DNA of 64,000 nt from Isoetes taiwanensis (lineage: Eukaryota; Streptophyta; Lycopodiopsida; Isoetales; Isoetaceae): the NCBI GenBank assembly GCA_021234155.1, contig JAJEKV010000014.1, positions 6,961,563 to 7,025,562 on the forward strand, in the 5' to 3' direction. Position numbers and translations under genes: made by a program. Within the stretch, counting starts at the first letter, position 1. Every line of letters starts with the position of its first letter. Positions 1 through 11,714 of this stretch are shown piece after piece. Below the pieces are notes generated by a model. The model searched no databases. It had not been told where the DNA came from and worked only from the letters and a program-made list of their open reading frames with translations.

Positions 1-220
1 TGCTGTCACATGCAGATAGTAGAAGATGAACACCATGCTCTACAGGAATGCCCAGCATATGCACACATCCGAGCAGCTCATGCCGATCTCAGATGCTCTG
101 AGATAGCAATTCATCAACTGCTGGCTTCGCCAATGGTGGCACGTCTTGCATCCTACATTCTGCAAGTCTCCACCGTGGACGTTAAAATATCCTCCCTCCC
201 TCCCTCCCTCCCTCCCTCCC
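1..220 (+). mobile_element. 3' end of a non-L1 LINE (ORF2 C-terminus and tail)
   Basis: The first 60 codons read as the end of a LINE ORF2: a VEDEHHALQECPA motif with Cys and His spacing like the zinc-knuckle tail of the other LINE copies here (compare VIEDECHALQACPA in the copy at 15.2-17.1 kb). The coding end is followed within about 20 bases by CCGTGGACGTTAAAA, the 3' terminal motif of this family, and then a CCTC simple repeat at 191-220. The rest of the element lies outside the window. LINE ORF2 normally encodes endonuclease and reverse transcriptase; only the last piece is seen here. Confidence 0.75.
191..220 (+). repeat. (CCTC)n simple repeat, LINE tail
   Basis: About seven units of CCTC directly follow the LINE terminal motif. 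Other copies of the family end in different simple repeats (TTCTA or ATCTT units), so the tail sequence varies from copy to copy. Confidence 0.85.
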
Positions 221-418
221 AAAGATTGCCAAGGCAAAATGTAAAGAGTTTACTGCTTGGAATTACCTAATATTAATCTAAAAAATAGACAAATCTTGTC
301 GGAATAATCGCGGTCGTGATCTTTTAGACAAATATATTGATTAAAATTCGCACACATCAGAAAGCACGTATTTTCAAAGAAGTATAATTACAAAAAAGGT
401 AATCATAGATTGACATTT

Positions 419-1600
419 TCACTGAGTTTCTTTCATAGGCTCTACACCAACGCCAAGCTCCGCAGCTATTCTTCTAACATGCTCCCTTCCTGCGGCAATT
501 GTCTGTGATGTGTCCATTTCTGTATATCCTGTAGTATTTGGCATATCCATATCCATTGCGACAGCTATCTCTTGCACACGCCCTGACATCTGAGACCTAT
601 CCAATAATTCATCCTCCAATGCCATAGAGTATTCTATAGAGCGAACCAACTTCTGTCTTTTTGGTGAATGATCGCCATCTAGTCTATCACTTCCAGATGC
701 GTCATCAGACATTCCCATGTATTCGAAATTATGAAGCGGCTTTTCTACAGAACCTGTTATCACTGGCATGATCTTCTCAAAATTTTTGTTCAGTGCCTCC
801 ATTTTTTTGAACTGTGGATCGAGCTCAGCAGTTGCCTTTTCTGTTTGTTCTAGCAGTGCCCTGGTTTTCTATGACCTCTCTTCGAAACTTTTCTGATCCA
901 GAGCATCTAGTATTTGATCCATCTTGCTAAGATCTGTCTCCTGAGTTATTTTGATGTTCGGCATGTCTGAACTGTTTGGCTTATCTGGCATAACATTTTC
1001 TTCTTCCTTTTCTTTGGCAGGCCTTGCCATTCTCTCTAGAGTTTCAAAGAAGGATCTCAGAAAACGGCATACCTTATCGTCATATTCAAAGGAAACACTG
1101 CGTTTTCCTTGCATCAGAGCAACCCTTGAAGCTGTGCCGGCCGAGAAAAAATCAAGAACACAACCGTCTAGTGGAACCAACTCCTTCACCATGCTGTAAA
1201 TATATGATGTCTTTGCCTGGCTCATATGGACGAAGTCGCCATCTATTGCTGCCCAAGAGAACTTGGGTTTACCTGTAAAATACTCCAAATATTTTTTCTT
1301 TGTTTTTATATCCATCTTTTCGTTACCAATTAATGGATATTTCGGAAGGGGCGTGATTTTCGGTGCGTTGGTCACCTGAATCAGCCGTAGCTCAAGTTTC
1401 GGCTTCACAAGCAACACACGGGCCTCACTTCTGTTTATCGTGATATGGGTCACGTAATATTGGAACTCCTTGGTATTTTTTTTGCTCTCCCAGCCTTGTT
1501 CTTCATAAGCCCCAAGGGAAACATGAGAACTACCTTGAATCTGACTGTTATGGCGCAATCAGATGAACAGACATCTTCGTTAGGCTTGCCTTTGATATAT
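419..1600 (-). pseudogene. ParB/DNA-methyltransferase-like gene, copy 1 (C-terminal half, decayed)
   Basis: The minus strand encodes the C-terminal half of the protein family also found at 23-27 kb. Reading from 1558 downward there is a conserved IQGSSHVSLGAYEE block, then a segment with the layout of a beta-class (N4/N6) DNA methyltransferase C-terminus: AKTSYIYSMVKELVP, then CVLDFFSAGTASRVAL (SAM-binding motif I), then SVSFEYDD (the acidic residue after motif I). A helical, charged stretch and a tail ending near 419 follow; the tail contains TGYTEMDT, also present in copy 2. The ParB-like N-terminal half is missing. The copy has a few breaks and is probably dead. An ATCGC-N4-GTGAT motif lies just 3' of it at 307-320. 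The methyltransferase call rests on motif order; the catalytic PP(Y/W) motif was not found. Confidence 0.6.
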
Positions 1601-2540
1601 TGTTTTATAATTTGTGTTTTATCTCATTTCATCATTGTTTTTGGCTATAGGATGTTGGCGATGTAACGAGGACACCACCACTATGTTCTTGTTTATTGTG
1701 ATTACCTCCCTACACAATATTGCTACTTGAAGAATAGTAATGGTTTTTAAGTTCGAATCCTTGAAGTTGCATATTGTATTTGCTTATGTTTTGCTTCAAT
1801 CTTGTTAATTTGGAAATTTCAGGTTTGACCAAAAACTTTTTTGGAATTTTTTTTAACTCGATTTCCTATGATTTTGTGGGTTTTGGCAGCCGGTAAAAAA
1901 TTCCGGCTATCCAAAAATCGAAAGACATTTTTCTTGGTTATTTTTCCCTTTCCAAAAATTGGGAAGAAGATTTATATGGAGAAAATGAGATCGTGTGTTG
2001 TTGGCCGGATTTAGGAAGTACAGAGGCCACCTTCTAGAAGCCGTTAGAAGACACTGATGTGAGATGGTTGTATTCCAAAGAGTTTATCATTGTTGTTTCT
2101 TCTGATTGTTTCCTTGCATGTGATCTCGGCATCCAACTCCATATGAACAGGTATTTTGCTTTCTTTGAATCTGCCCGTTTTACCTTTTTCAGTCATATGC
2201 AGCTTATGTTCTCGCTTGAAAAAGCTTTTCATTGTTGTTTCTCTGATTTTTCCTGTACAAGTGCCATTGCATACAAACACTTATTGGACAAGGATCTTGG
2301 CCTCAGAAGCTCAATGAACAGGTGATTTTCTTTCTATTCTATTATGTTGTACAGGAGAATGAACATGCTTCTCAACATAAGAATTTATTGATATCATGTA
2401 ATAGTATCTTTTTAGAATTTTGGCTCTGTTTGTAGCTAATACTGCTCTAAACAATAAGACATTTGATTCAATAGAAATCCTAGCAATAAATGCCATAAGG
2501 AAGAATGCAGTCTTGCTTTTCAACATGTATGCACATTTAA
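1601..2540. other. No recognisable gene
   Basis: AT-rich sequence between the methyltransferase-like relic and the L1-type LINE. Short overlapping ORFs on both strands near 2044-2325 have no recognisable motifs and appear fortuitous. Confidence 0.5.
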
Positions 2541-2544
2541 TATT

Positions 2545-4051
2545 TTTTTGGCCCCTGTATGCAACCTAAATCTATCCTTTTGGCTCCTAAATATGTGTAT
2601 CAAAGGATGCAGCAGTTCATACGGTCCTTTGTTTGGCAAGGTGCAGCAAAGATTGCATGGTCTGAAGTTTGCAAACTAAGAGCTTATGGGGGACTTGGAG
2701 GTAGAGACTTGCATAAACACTCTCAGGCTCTGGTCGGAAAACTCGTTTGGAATGCTCTCAATGGTGAGGTATCCTTTGGCTCTGATTTTATAAGGCACTG
2801 GCTTAGTAAGGCCAGCCCAGTGTCCAAACCCTCTCTAAGTCTCTCTACTGTATCAGCATGTTATATTGATTTTAAGATAGGCTCAGGCACTTCGCAAGTA
2901 ATGCGCAGGGTACTGGAAGCATGGCAGGATGTGAAGGACTGTTTCAAACCCGCCCAAGCCCCATTGGAAGCTGGCAGATTGCCCATCTTTTGGAGCCCCA
3001 TGACTAGTTATCAAGAGGATTGTCCCCTTGCACTTATGCACCCCAGGATATGTAGAAAATGGGAAGCGGCTGGCTTTATGTATCTAAGTCATCTTTGGGA
3101 CCCTGACTGTGCAAAATGGTGGTCCTGGACCAGGCTCAAGAAAGCTATTGCAGGCACCAGCTCCGACAAAATGGTCTACAGGAAGATTATGCAGCAGGTT
3201 AATGGCCTAACGGGAACTAATGGTAGTGAGGAGATCTGGCTCCTAAATAACAGGGCATCTTATTCAGTCAGGGGGATCTACCAAGCCTTGCTTGACGATC
3301 TGCTACCGTGTGTGGCAAGCCACACAACTCTCACAAGCGTGGACCTAGCAAGGCAGCTCAAGAAATGTTGGTCTTCATATTGTACTAAGAAAGTACAGTT
3401 ATTCATGTGGCTCATTAGTGGCGCCGGCCTTGCTACTATGTCTTGGTCGCTCTGAGAGGAAAATTCAACAAAAGACTAGCTGCCCTCTTCAATGTGGTGG
3501 GGCTGAAACTATTGAACACATGTTCTTCTGCCCGAGAATCAGAGCTTTCTGGGATTGGGTAATTCCCTTGATTCACCTTGATGCATCACAACTTCAATGG
3601 CCAGGAATTGCAATGCTGCAGACCGATAAACTTGGCTACTCCCTCATTTGCATTGCCTTATAGGCGTGATGGAAACATTGTGTGCAAAGGGGCCCTTGGC
3701 GAAGCGTGAGAATATCCATTGCCATGATAAAGAGCTCATTCAACCAAGCGGTAGCTCTAATGGCCATTGCCCACATTCGGAAGATGGGACATGCCTACGA
3801 TAAAGCTATGGACAGGATTGGCACGGTTCAAGGCTTCCTTCACTTCTTCAAGTATTCTTGGACCAAGGATGGAGATTGCTGAACTATATTCATGCAAGAG
3901 AGCCTAATTCTGGCCCCATATGAGAGCAAGCCGTGCTCATGCCCTTTGGGGGCTTTTACGTTCCATTTTTTTACCCTACTTTGTGTATTTTCCTTTCTTT
4001 AATTAATATAATTTAGCCTTGCCTTCAAAAAAAAAAAAAAAAAAAAAAAAA
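2545..4051 (+). mobile_element. 5'-truncated L1-type LINE with poly(A) tail
   Basis: An ORF at 2559-3455 reads as the C-terminal region of a plant L1 ORF2 (FIRSFVWQG, then LRAYGGLGGRDL and SYSVRGIYQALL). A following frame at 3418-3663 carries the reverse-transcriptase-associated zinc-binding motif (CPLQCGGAETIEHMFFCP), and a last piece at 3682-3882 ends near TKDGDC. An AT-rich 3' UTR leads to 25 A residues at 4027-4051, as expected for L1. Endonuclease and most of the reverse transcriptase are absent, consistent with truncation during target-primed reverse transcription. The coding sequence changes frame at about 3.45 kb and is interrupted near 3661, so this copy is dead. It differs in tail type from the other LINE family in the window. 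Confidence 0.85.
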
Positions 4052-7000
4052 TCTAACTTATACAAGCATGCAGCAATGAAGTTGCTTGCAAGGCCACATC
4101 TTCAATGTCACTGATCTTATATGGTTGGTTAACGCCTTTGCTATTGTTATTTCTGTGTCAGCAGCTGTCAGAGGTAAGATTGAAGCAACATTAAACTTAC
4201 AAGAGGATGCAGAAGGAACACATATTTTTTCACCGCAAGACTTTATCCTATTCACATGTCCTGGGTGTTGCAAACGAGGTAGAAGCTTTTTGTGATTCCA
4301 TTTTCTAATTAGCTGTGTGGTAGATATTTTCTTTGACAGCTGATCCAGTTTGATTTAGTTTATAGTTTGGCACTTAAACGCACTTTGTAGTGCTTGACAA
4401 CCCATTTATCAAGGAGGACACCATGGCTACTTTTGTCCAGGTAATGCTATGTGTTTTCTATATTTTCTATGGGAACATGTACGCTGTTGCCAATTTGCAT
4501 TTATTCACTCTGTAACGATCTGCTCATTCTAGCCCTCATAAGCTGAGCTTTCTAAGACTGATCTGCAGGCTGCAGTTTGGGCAAGAAATAATTTATCCAA
4601 GCTTTGCTAACATAATCTAACATGACGCCTTTATGAATCCCGAGTTTTTAGTAATCCTATACTTTCAAAACTCAGTGCTCTTTTAATTTGTGAAGTATTC
4701 CTGCTGGATGGGAAGTCATGGAAGGCTTGAATTTGTGGGAAATGTGTTATAATTTAGTTATATTTTTATTGAGTAGAATTTAAATGCTTGATTGGTTGCT
4801 CCCTCATGCAGTTGCAGTGCCATGATTTCCAATTACATGCCTAGAGGTAATCTTAATGGAATATGGATGTTTACAATAGTAGCTCTCTCCTCTCTTCTTA
4901 TGATTTGGGTCTGCATTTTGCCACACATATATATGAGAAGTAATATTTTTGCAGGGTTTTTTTGTTCCGCCTTCTCACGTCTTCGTAAGGCCATGGTTAA
5001 TTAATGTGGCATATTGATTCAGGATTCGAAGTGTCATGGTTAACAAAAGTGGCATATTAATAATTGCTGATTTAGGATTCGTACTGTCTACTGCAACTTT
5101 AGAGGTGACAGATATGTACAGGAAAGTTATGCAAGAAACATTGTTTATTGTTTGGCCTTGCAGATGCAGGTCCAAGAATAGAATCCATTCTCTCCGTGCC
5201 ATAGCTTCAACTGAATTTTGTCATGTGTAGAAGCTTCCAGTGCAAGGCAAGTACTAACCCAATTCAAATGTGCTACACAGCTTTCTAGCAAAAATTTTAT
5301 TTATTGCTTATTTTGCTGTGGACAATTAAAGATGCCTCTTTTGTGCATCAGTCCCTCAGATGACCTATTGTGGAAAGCATGCAATACATGCTTCGTACTT
5401 GAATTGAGTTAGTTTTAATGCTTTTCTGAGCAATACATGTCTCATACTTGAATCGAGCTAGGTTTAATGCTTTTATTCTGATCTTTAAAGTTAATACAAG
5501 CCCAAGAATAGAATCCATTATCTCCATGCCATAGCATCAATTGATTTTTGTTAGTGTATAGAATCTTCCACTGCATGCCAATACTCTATTAAAAATTTTG
5601 TTCATTGCTTAGTATATTGTAGAAAGTTAAGGTATCCCTTCTGTATGCCAGTCCCTTGGATGTCCTTTTTGTAAAAAAGATACAATAGCCTGCAAGTACC
5701 AACATGTTTTACACTTGAATTGAGGTATGTCTGATGCTATATTTAATGAAACTGAAGTCTAACATCTTATGCTTTTCTTCTAATATTAAAGCTTTTTCAC
5801 CAGTGGTGTTTCTAGCTTAGAGTGTGATCTAAGCACCCACAACCCGCGCCGAAAAGCACGAAGTGAATGAGCTATGGGTGTACAAACACAAGTGAGCTCT
5901 CTGCTTTAGATTTGTAAGTTGAAAGTACACCTTCGACTTGGACTTTTTTTGTTCTATATATTTTCATTCTCTGATCACAGAGTCTTAGAGACTGTGGAGT
6001 CGACATTGGTTGGATATGCAAAACAGGGTTTCAGTTAGTTGTAAGCAATGATTGCCTTTTAGATATGAGCACATTATAAACCATATAGTGGTTGGAAATG
6101 CAAAGTAGAGTTTTTGTTCGTTTTAAGTTATGCCTGGCTTCTAGATGTGACTAGACCATGCGATGGGCATAAATATATTTGGCTAGACATGAATATATGG
6201 AGATGCATGTTTAAATTTATATTCACTTTTATCATCATGAGTTCTACCACCCTTTGCAAACAGCTTGACTGTCGGTAAGCGATATTTAATTGATAAGGTT
6301 ATGTAGTTTTTGTAGTTGTTGCCTGCTTTGCATGTTCAGGTGGAACACAAGTTTCCCAAATTTGGATATATTAAAGGCCATTCAGGGGACCGGTAATATT
6401 GTTCCGTGAGATCTAGAGAAAATAAGAAAATAAGGCTTCTCTCCTACTACAACACCATAGTGCTTTAGATGCATGACAACTACATTTTTTATTTATGTTT
6501 TGAACGTATCTATTCATGTGGCATTTATTTTCAAATGTTTCTGTAGATCAGATTCAGAATCCGGAGTTGCAGACCTCAATGAAAGCAGATTTATCAGTTC
6601 TATAAATGTTGCGGGACCATCGAGTGCCAAGTTTCAACCAGTTTTAACACCTGTGGCAATATTAGCAAATAGTACATGAGCCTACAAGGATCAATCCTTT
6701 GTCGAACATCTACTGAAATCACGGATTCATCAAGGTGTAGTTCAAATCCTTCTAGCATGAGGTTTTAGTAATGCCTATAAGTTCACTGTTGCATTGACAT
6801 GCTCCTATTTTGTTATCTTGCTGCCATATATAATGTTTTGCAATGGTGCTTTCCTTAGTAATATCTTTACATATCCTAACATCATTTTATTCCAGGATTT
6901 TGTTTTTGATAGCGAATGTTGTATCGGCACCGTAAATAGCACCATTCAAATCTACCTCTGTTTTTGCATCACAGAGTTGTCAGCAATGAATTCTTCAACC

Positions 7001-7480
7001 TAGCAGCTACACTTCAGCAATCTTGACACCATACTTCCGACACAGGTCTCTGATATACATAACTCCTCCCAAAATAACTTTGTCCATAGCCACAAAAGGT
7101 TTGAGGAGATTTTTAGCGCATTTGAAAGTCTCGAAACATATTTGTCTACAAAGGCCAATATTGGAAGGCACAACTTCGTGATATGGTAGGGAAGCATGAG
7201 GCTGCGAAGAGCCACTGGCATGATTGGCATGATTTACATATAGAATGAGCTGAACAAATGAAATGAAATGCTGCATCTTCTCTCTTTTAGCTTCTTCGTG
7301 CACAAACCTTGGCTGTTGCAAGATTCAACTCAACACTGCTAAAGCAAGCCATCGTCTTTATGACATTGATTTCCTTGGGTATCCTTACAAGATGCTTTAC
7401 CTCTGCACCAAGGTTTATTATCTCTGTAGCATTTTTGATGTAGGATAACATTAACAATGTCATACTGGAGATAAGCTCAT
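4052..7480. other. No identifiable gene; possible gene debris
   Basis: No ORF here carries a motif I recognise. Some stretches look exon-like. One at about 4391-4440 lies between TTGTAG and CAG/GTAATG and would read LDNPFIKEDTMATFVQ. Another at about 6547-6679 follows a CTGTAG and ends in a stop. I could not link them into a gene. A minus-strand ORF of 104 codons at 7007-7321 is also unassigned. Confidence 0.4.
5172..5760. repeat. Diverged tandem duplication, period about 330 bp
   Basis: A block beginning CCAAGAATAGAATCCATT at 5172 recurs at 5502, and homology continues through both units. Inside the first unit a 49-bp piece (GCAATACATG, at 5381 and 5430) is itself duplicated. The units are well diverged, so the duplication is old. 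Confidence 0.75.
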
Positions 7481-7489
7481 TTTCTATGG

Positions 7490-7680
7490 TTACATTCCTT
7501 TACAACTATGCATGGGCATTTCTTACAAACATGCATATGTTACACAACGGAGAATTGCATAGAATTACAATGCCCAAGATTACCCTCCCTTTACAGCTAT
7601 CCATCGGGTCTTCTTACAAACCAGACATGCATACATTACATCGCAGCTAACAATTGCATAGAACTATAATGCCCAACATC
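7490..7680. repeat. Tandem duplication, period about 90 bp
   Basis: Two imperfect units of the pattern TTTACA-CTAT-CAT-GGG-CTTACAAAC-CATGCATA, each ending in AATGCCCAA, lie side by side. Confidence 0.65.
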
Positions 7681-7868
7681 CCCCCTCCCCCTAACCAACA
7701 AAGAAAAGAACACCCCAAATGGTATGCATTACCTTACCTGTATAAGATTACAATTTTACATGCTATGAAGTACATATAAATGCTCTATATGTTGCATATA
7801 CATGTCCAATCAAAAGCGCCACACTCCTTGGATTGACTGTATTCATAAACATCATCTACGTCTTCAAA

Positions 7869-9200
7869 AATAATAGAATAGAATATGATTTTATCGTCCA
7901 CGGAGACCAACTGGCCTATGGGACCCAAGTACAAAGAGAGAATTACTACCAGGATTAAAAACCCCACTCAGGGGTTTTCGGGAAAACCTTAGTAGCAATA
8001 AGGATCTTTGACATACTTGCCTGATTTATATACATAATCACAAGTACAAACCGAGGTTAATGCCGGACGGGGGGCATAACTGAGTCCGCGTATCCATTAC
8101 CTCCCTGGAGGTACGATCCCAACAAGCCCTCTGAGGCCGTTTCTCGATAGCTCATGCAAGGCCCGATGGGGCACAACTAACCGAAAGCATCACAGAGCCC
8201 GGATATATGCTCGTCACGACGGACAGGGCACGGAGGGCGTGACTTTCATCCTCAATGGCCTGTTGGCGGCATTGACGGACTCTGTCCTCACGCTGCCCCC
8301 GAATCCATCTCCCCGTCTCAATGCGGAGGTGGTGTGCACTGTCGCGAATGGAAGCAATCACCCTGCGCTTTTCATGGGTAGATGGGTGCCGCGTAGTGGC
8401 GTGGGCCCCGTGAGCATGGGATTAACCCTGCTGTCGATAATTTGCCACCTTGACATGTGACAGGCCTCTCTTGATCCCAAAGCTTGGCCATGAAGCAAGC
8501 ATCCAAATATTGCTTCAAGGCGGCGCGCATTCCTTCCGGTGTATGCACTTTGGTCCACATCGTGTGCTGCACATTCCATAGCGAAACCACCGGGCTTGCT
8601 TGTCTTTCCAGCCCAGGCTTTGAGTCGCCTGCGGGCCCATCGCCACTTGCCAAAGCAAGGTTGGGCAGCCGGGCTTCATCCATAGCCACCACCTTCGGAA
8701 GTAAATAATGTGACGTTCCAACGCAGCCCCTCTCAGAATGGAAGGAAGCCTGTCTCCCCGAGCAAGATCGATATGGGACCGTGGATTTCACTCCCGGTGC
8801 CCGCCAAGAAGGCCTTCTACAGACCTGCTCTAGATCGTTCCAAGTGGTGAGGGATATCACCGCCCCCACACTACGCCCCATAGAGGAGGACCCGGTTCAA
8901 CCAAGGCCACGAACAAGTGTGCCCAGTGACCCCATGCATCTGACTACGCCTTGTGATTTGTTGTTTTGCATTGCATCTGTGGGGCTTTCCGACTGCGGTG
9001 ACCCGTAACGATGGATGCATCCCAGTGTGTGGTAGTAGAAAACTCAATGCCCAAATACTTATAAGACTGAGCCACCTCCACTACCTGCCCCTGGTAAGTG
9101 AATGAGGGAAGGCGTGGGTGCCGGGAAGGATGTATAACAAATATTGAGACCAATTTCACCACAAAAATATTTTTGCAAAAGCATGACAGGACTTGCAAAA
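7869..9200 (-). mobile_element. Non-L1 LINE, 5'-truncated, with TTCTA-type tail
   Basis: On the minus strand this is the C-terminal part of ORF2 plus 3' UTR. It has LPSFTYQGQ with YLGIEFSTTTHWDAS, the thumb region shared with the copy at 15.2-17.1 kb; then GVKSTVPY; then a long segment homologous to that copy; then a degraded zinc-knuckle region (RQCRQQAIEDESHALRA). The 3' UTR contains a self-complementary AAAACCCC/GGGGTTTT block near 7950-7985. The element ends in CCGTGGACGATAAAA and a short TTCTA-type repeat at about 7869-7887. Reading frames change several times, so the copy is dead. Confidence 0.8.
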
Positions 9201-9861
9201 AATGAGGTCATTTATCCATATTTTCATTTTTTCTACATATAGAAAAAGTACCTAGACATTTAACACTTAGAAATTATGTTTAATTTGCGTTACCATCTAT
9301 CTTAATGCTAGCAATTATTATATACTTAAACCCATAGATAATAAGCACGTGTTGAGGAGCACAAAAGTGGGTCTGGTTGTTAAGTTATACTGGCACATCG
9401 GTATAATCAAGAAATCAAATGCCCTCAAATTGGAATTTTAATTAATCTCATTACTTGCATCTCAAACCACAAACGGTTCTCTATAGTGCATTCAGGTTCA
9501 ATGTTAGGTTGTGAGTATTTGTCTGTGATCCAACATAACATAATCAACTTTAAGTCCAAATACCACATACACAAAATCTATATTGAATTCTATGTACAAC
9601 ACAAAAGGATTTCTATGGTATACTCAAGTTCTATGTTAAGTGTGCGAGTATTTGTGGGTGATCCAACATAACATAATCAAGTTTAAATCCCACTATCACA
9701 TACACAAAACCTACATTTTGAATTCTATGTCAATGAATCTTGCAAATTTCCTCTATATTACCCTTGCCTCCTCCAAGCTACATTGTCTATTCTAGCCAAC
9801 AATGAAGCAATCACCTCTTCAAATTGTTGCTGCGCCCGGCAACGCCGGGCACCATAACTAG
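9201..9861 (+). mobile_element. Probable non-autonomous Helitron (3' end seen)
   Basis: At 9834-9850 there is a 7-bp-stem hairpin, GCCCGGC-AAC-GCCGGGC. It is followed 7 bases later by CTAG at 9858-9861 and then a T, matching the Helitron 3' terminus rule (hairpin, short spacer, CTRR, host T). The 5' TC end was not located, so the left boundary is only the point where the neighbouring LINE stops. No coding sequence is seen, so it would depend on a Rep-helicase supplied in trans. Confidence 0.45.
9479..9745. repeat. Tandem duplication, period about 133 bp
   Basis: Two units share GAGTATTTGT, then GATCCAACATAACATAATCAA and CACATACACAAAA, each at the same relative position. They lie within the presumed Helitron body. 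Confidence 0.65.
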
Positions 9862-9900
9862 TATTGGTTGAATTTCAATCTTTTTGGAATTGTCATCTCT

Positions 9901-11149
9901 AATGTCATCGATTCGCGTAGCGGATCGACATTCTTGCATCGCATGCATTTTTAGGCCGTTCATCAGATTGGGGGATCGCTATTTATTGCAGAGTTCTTCA
10001 TCGACGTTTCATCGGCGCTTTCTCATCTCTCAGCAGTATCCATGGCTCCCACCCTTCTCCCCCTTAAAATTGTTATTTATATGTTCATATTTGTTATAAT
10101 TGTCGCCTGGCACGCGTGACCAGCCCCTCGCTTTTTGAGGTTTTTTTGCTATTGGTTTTTCTGTTGGTGATGTGCAGGTCCAGGGGTGATGCGCGACTTC
10201 GGTATTCTATGTGGAGCGTGGGTTTTTTTGTGGGAACGTTTAGCAGCCCTGCTTTGTCCAAGCCCCTTGCCGAGATTTTATCGCTAGGGTTTTTCCTCGA
10301 AAACCGAAGGGCTGGTTTTTTTAATCCCTGGCGATAAGCTCTCGGCAGTACACTAGCCAACATCCAGTAGCACACAATTTTATTTGGGGTCCGTGTTTAT
10401 AACCGATATTCCCTATGTTTTCATTTTTGGGTACCTCGCGATGTGCGCCTACCCACCCTATACCATTGTAGAAAAAAAACTGGCGAGATGAATGAAAAGC
10501 CTATCTATCTTTGACATCGCAGTTACACAAAAATGAAAACATAGGGAATATCCAGTTATAAACACCCGGACCCCAAATAAAATTGTGTGCTACGATATTG
10601 GCTAGTGTACTGCCGAGAGCTTATCACGGGATTAAAAACCCCGCCCTTTTGGGTTTTCGAGGAAAACCCCTAGCGATAAAATCTCGGCAAGAGGCTTGAC
10701 AACGCAGGGCTGCTAAACGCTCCCACAAAAAAAACCCACGCCCACAGAGAATACCGTCGCCGCATCACCCCCGACCTCGCACATCACCAACAAACAAACC
10801 AATAGAGAAAAAACCTCGAAAAGCGAGGGGCTGATCACGCGTGCCACGCGACAAAAAACAACATTTGCACCTCGAAAAAGCGAGGGGCTGGTCACGCGTG
10901 CCACGCGACAATTATAACAAATATGAACATATAAATAACAATTTTAAGGGGGGAGGGTGGGAGCCATGGATACTGCTGAGAGATGAGAAAGCGCCGATGA
11001 AATGTTGATGAAGAACTCTGCAATAAATAACGATCCCTCAACCTGATGAACGGCCTAAAAATGCATGCGATGCATGCACGCAACGCATGCAATGCGTGCA
11101 TGCTCGTCTCGTGCAAGAATCTCGATCCGTTACGCGAATCGATGACATT
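9901..11149. repeat. Large inverted repeat (foldback element)
   Basis: The left arm (about 9901-10445) and right arm (about 10514-11149) are inverted copies separated by a loop of about 70 bp. Anchors in the left arm are ATGTCATCGATTCGCGTA at the outer edge, GCCCCTCGCTTTTTGAGG in the middle and CCCTATGTTTTCATTTTTG at the inner edge; all recur in reverse complement on the right. The right arm carries an extra tandem copy of the GCGAGGGGCTG block (near 10823 and 10878) and an insertion near 11075-11110. There is no convincing ORF. It would extrude as a cruciform or be transcribed into a hairpin RNA. It may be a foldback transposon or an inverted duplication of one element. Confidence 0.85.
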
Positions 11150-11700
11150 CTTGCACTGCGCATCTCTCAGCAATATCCATGGTTTCCATTCTTTGATCTC
11201 ATGCGGAGGAGGGGCTTCTTCTTGCATGAGCTACTCTTTTCTTGACCATTCATATCCTTTTTAACCTCTTCTATCTTTGCCCTTTCGTCCGGCATAGGAC
11301 AATCTTCAACTTTTCTCCTCGGATCTAGTATTTAAAGTTCTCTGGTATCGGGATGTTGTTGGTTTTATGCAAGTCGCAGTGCAAGAATGTATTTGCTTCT
11401 TATTATACAATGATCATATCGAAACGATTGTATATAAGAATTCCAATGGTTTTGAAATGTTAACTTTTAATTTACCATCATTATTTTGTCTCCTATTGTC
11501 ATAATCTGGTAACTTTAAATACCACGATAATTGTACAAGTATAGCATTCATTTTTAATTTGAACCATAGGCCCATCATAGTGTATTTTATTTTTTGGGTT
11601 AGGTCTTATGGTATTTTTGTATACCGGGCATTTTAAGATTAGGGATTAGGAGCTGATGGCCCAGTGTGTATTTTTGGCATATGATGTATTACTCTCTTGG
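11150..11700. other. No recognisable gene
   Basis: It begins with a short direct copy of a foldback-arm piece (CATCTCTCAGCA-TATCCATGG, about 11160-11183) and then continues as AT-rich sequence without motifs. Confidence 0.45.
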
Positions 11701-11714
11701 CCAATGACCAAGAT

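Noticed and set aside
4086-4440. Exon-like stretches as an identified gene
   Set aside because: Splice-like borders are present, but no motif could be assigned and no consistent frame joins them.
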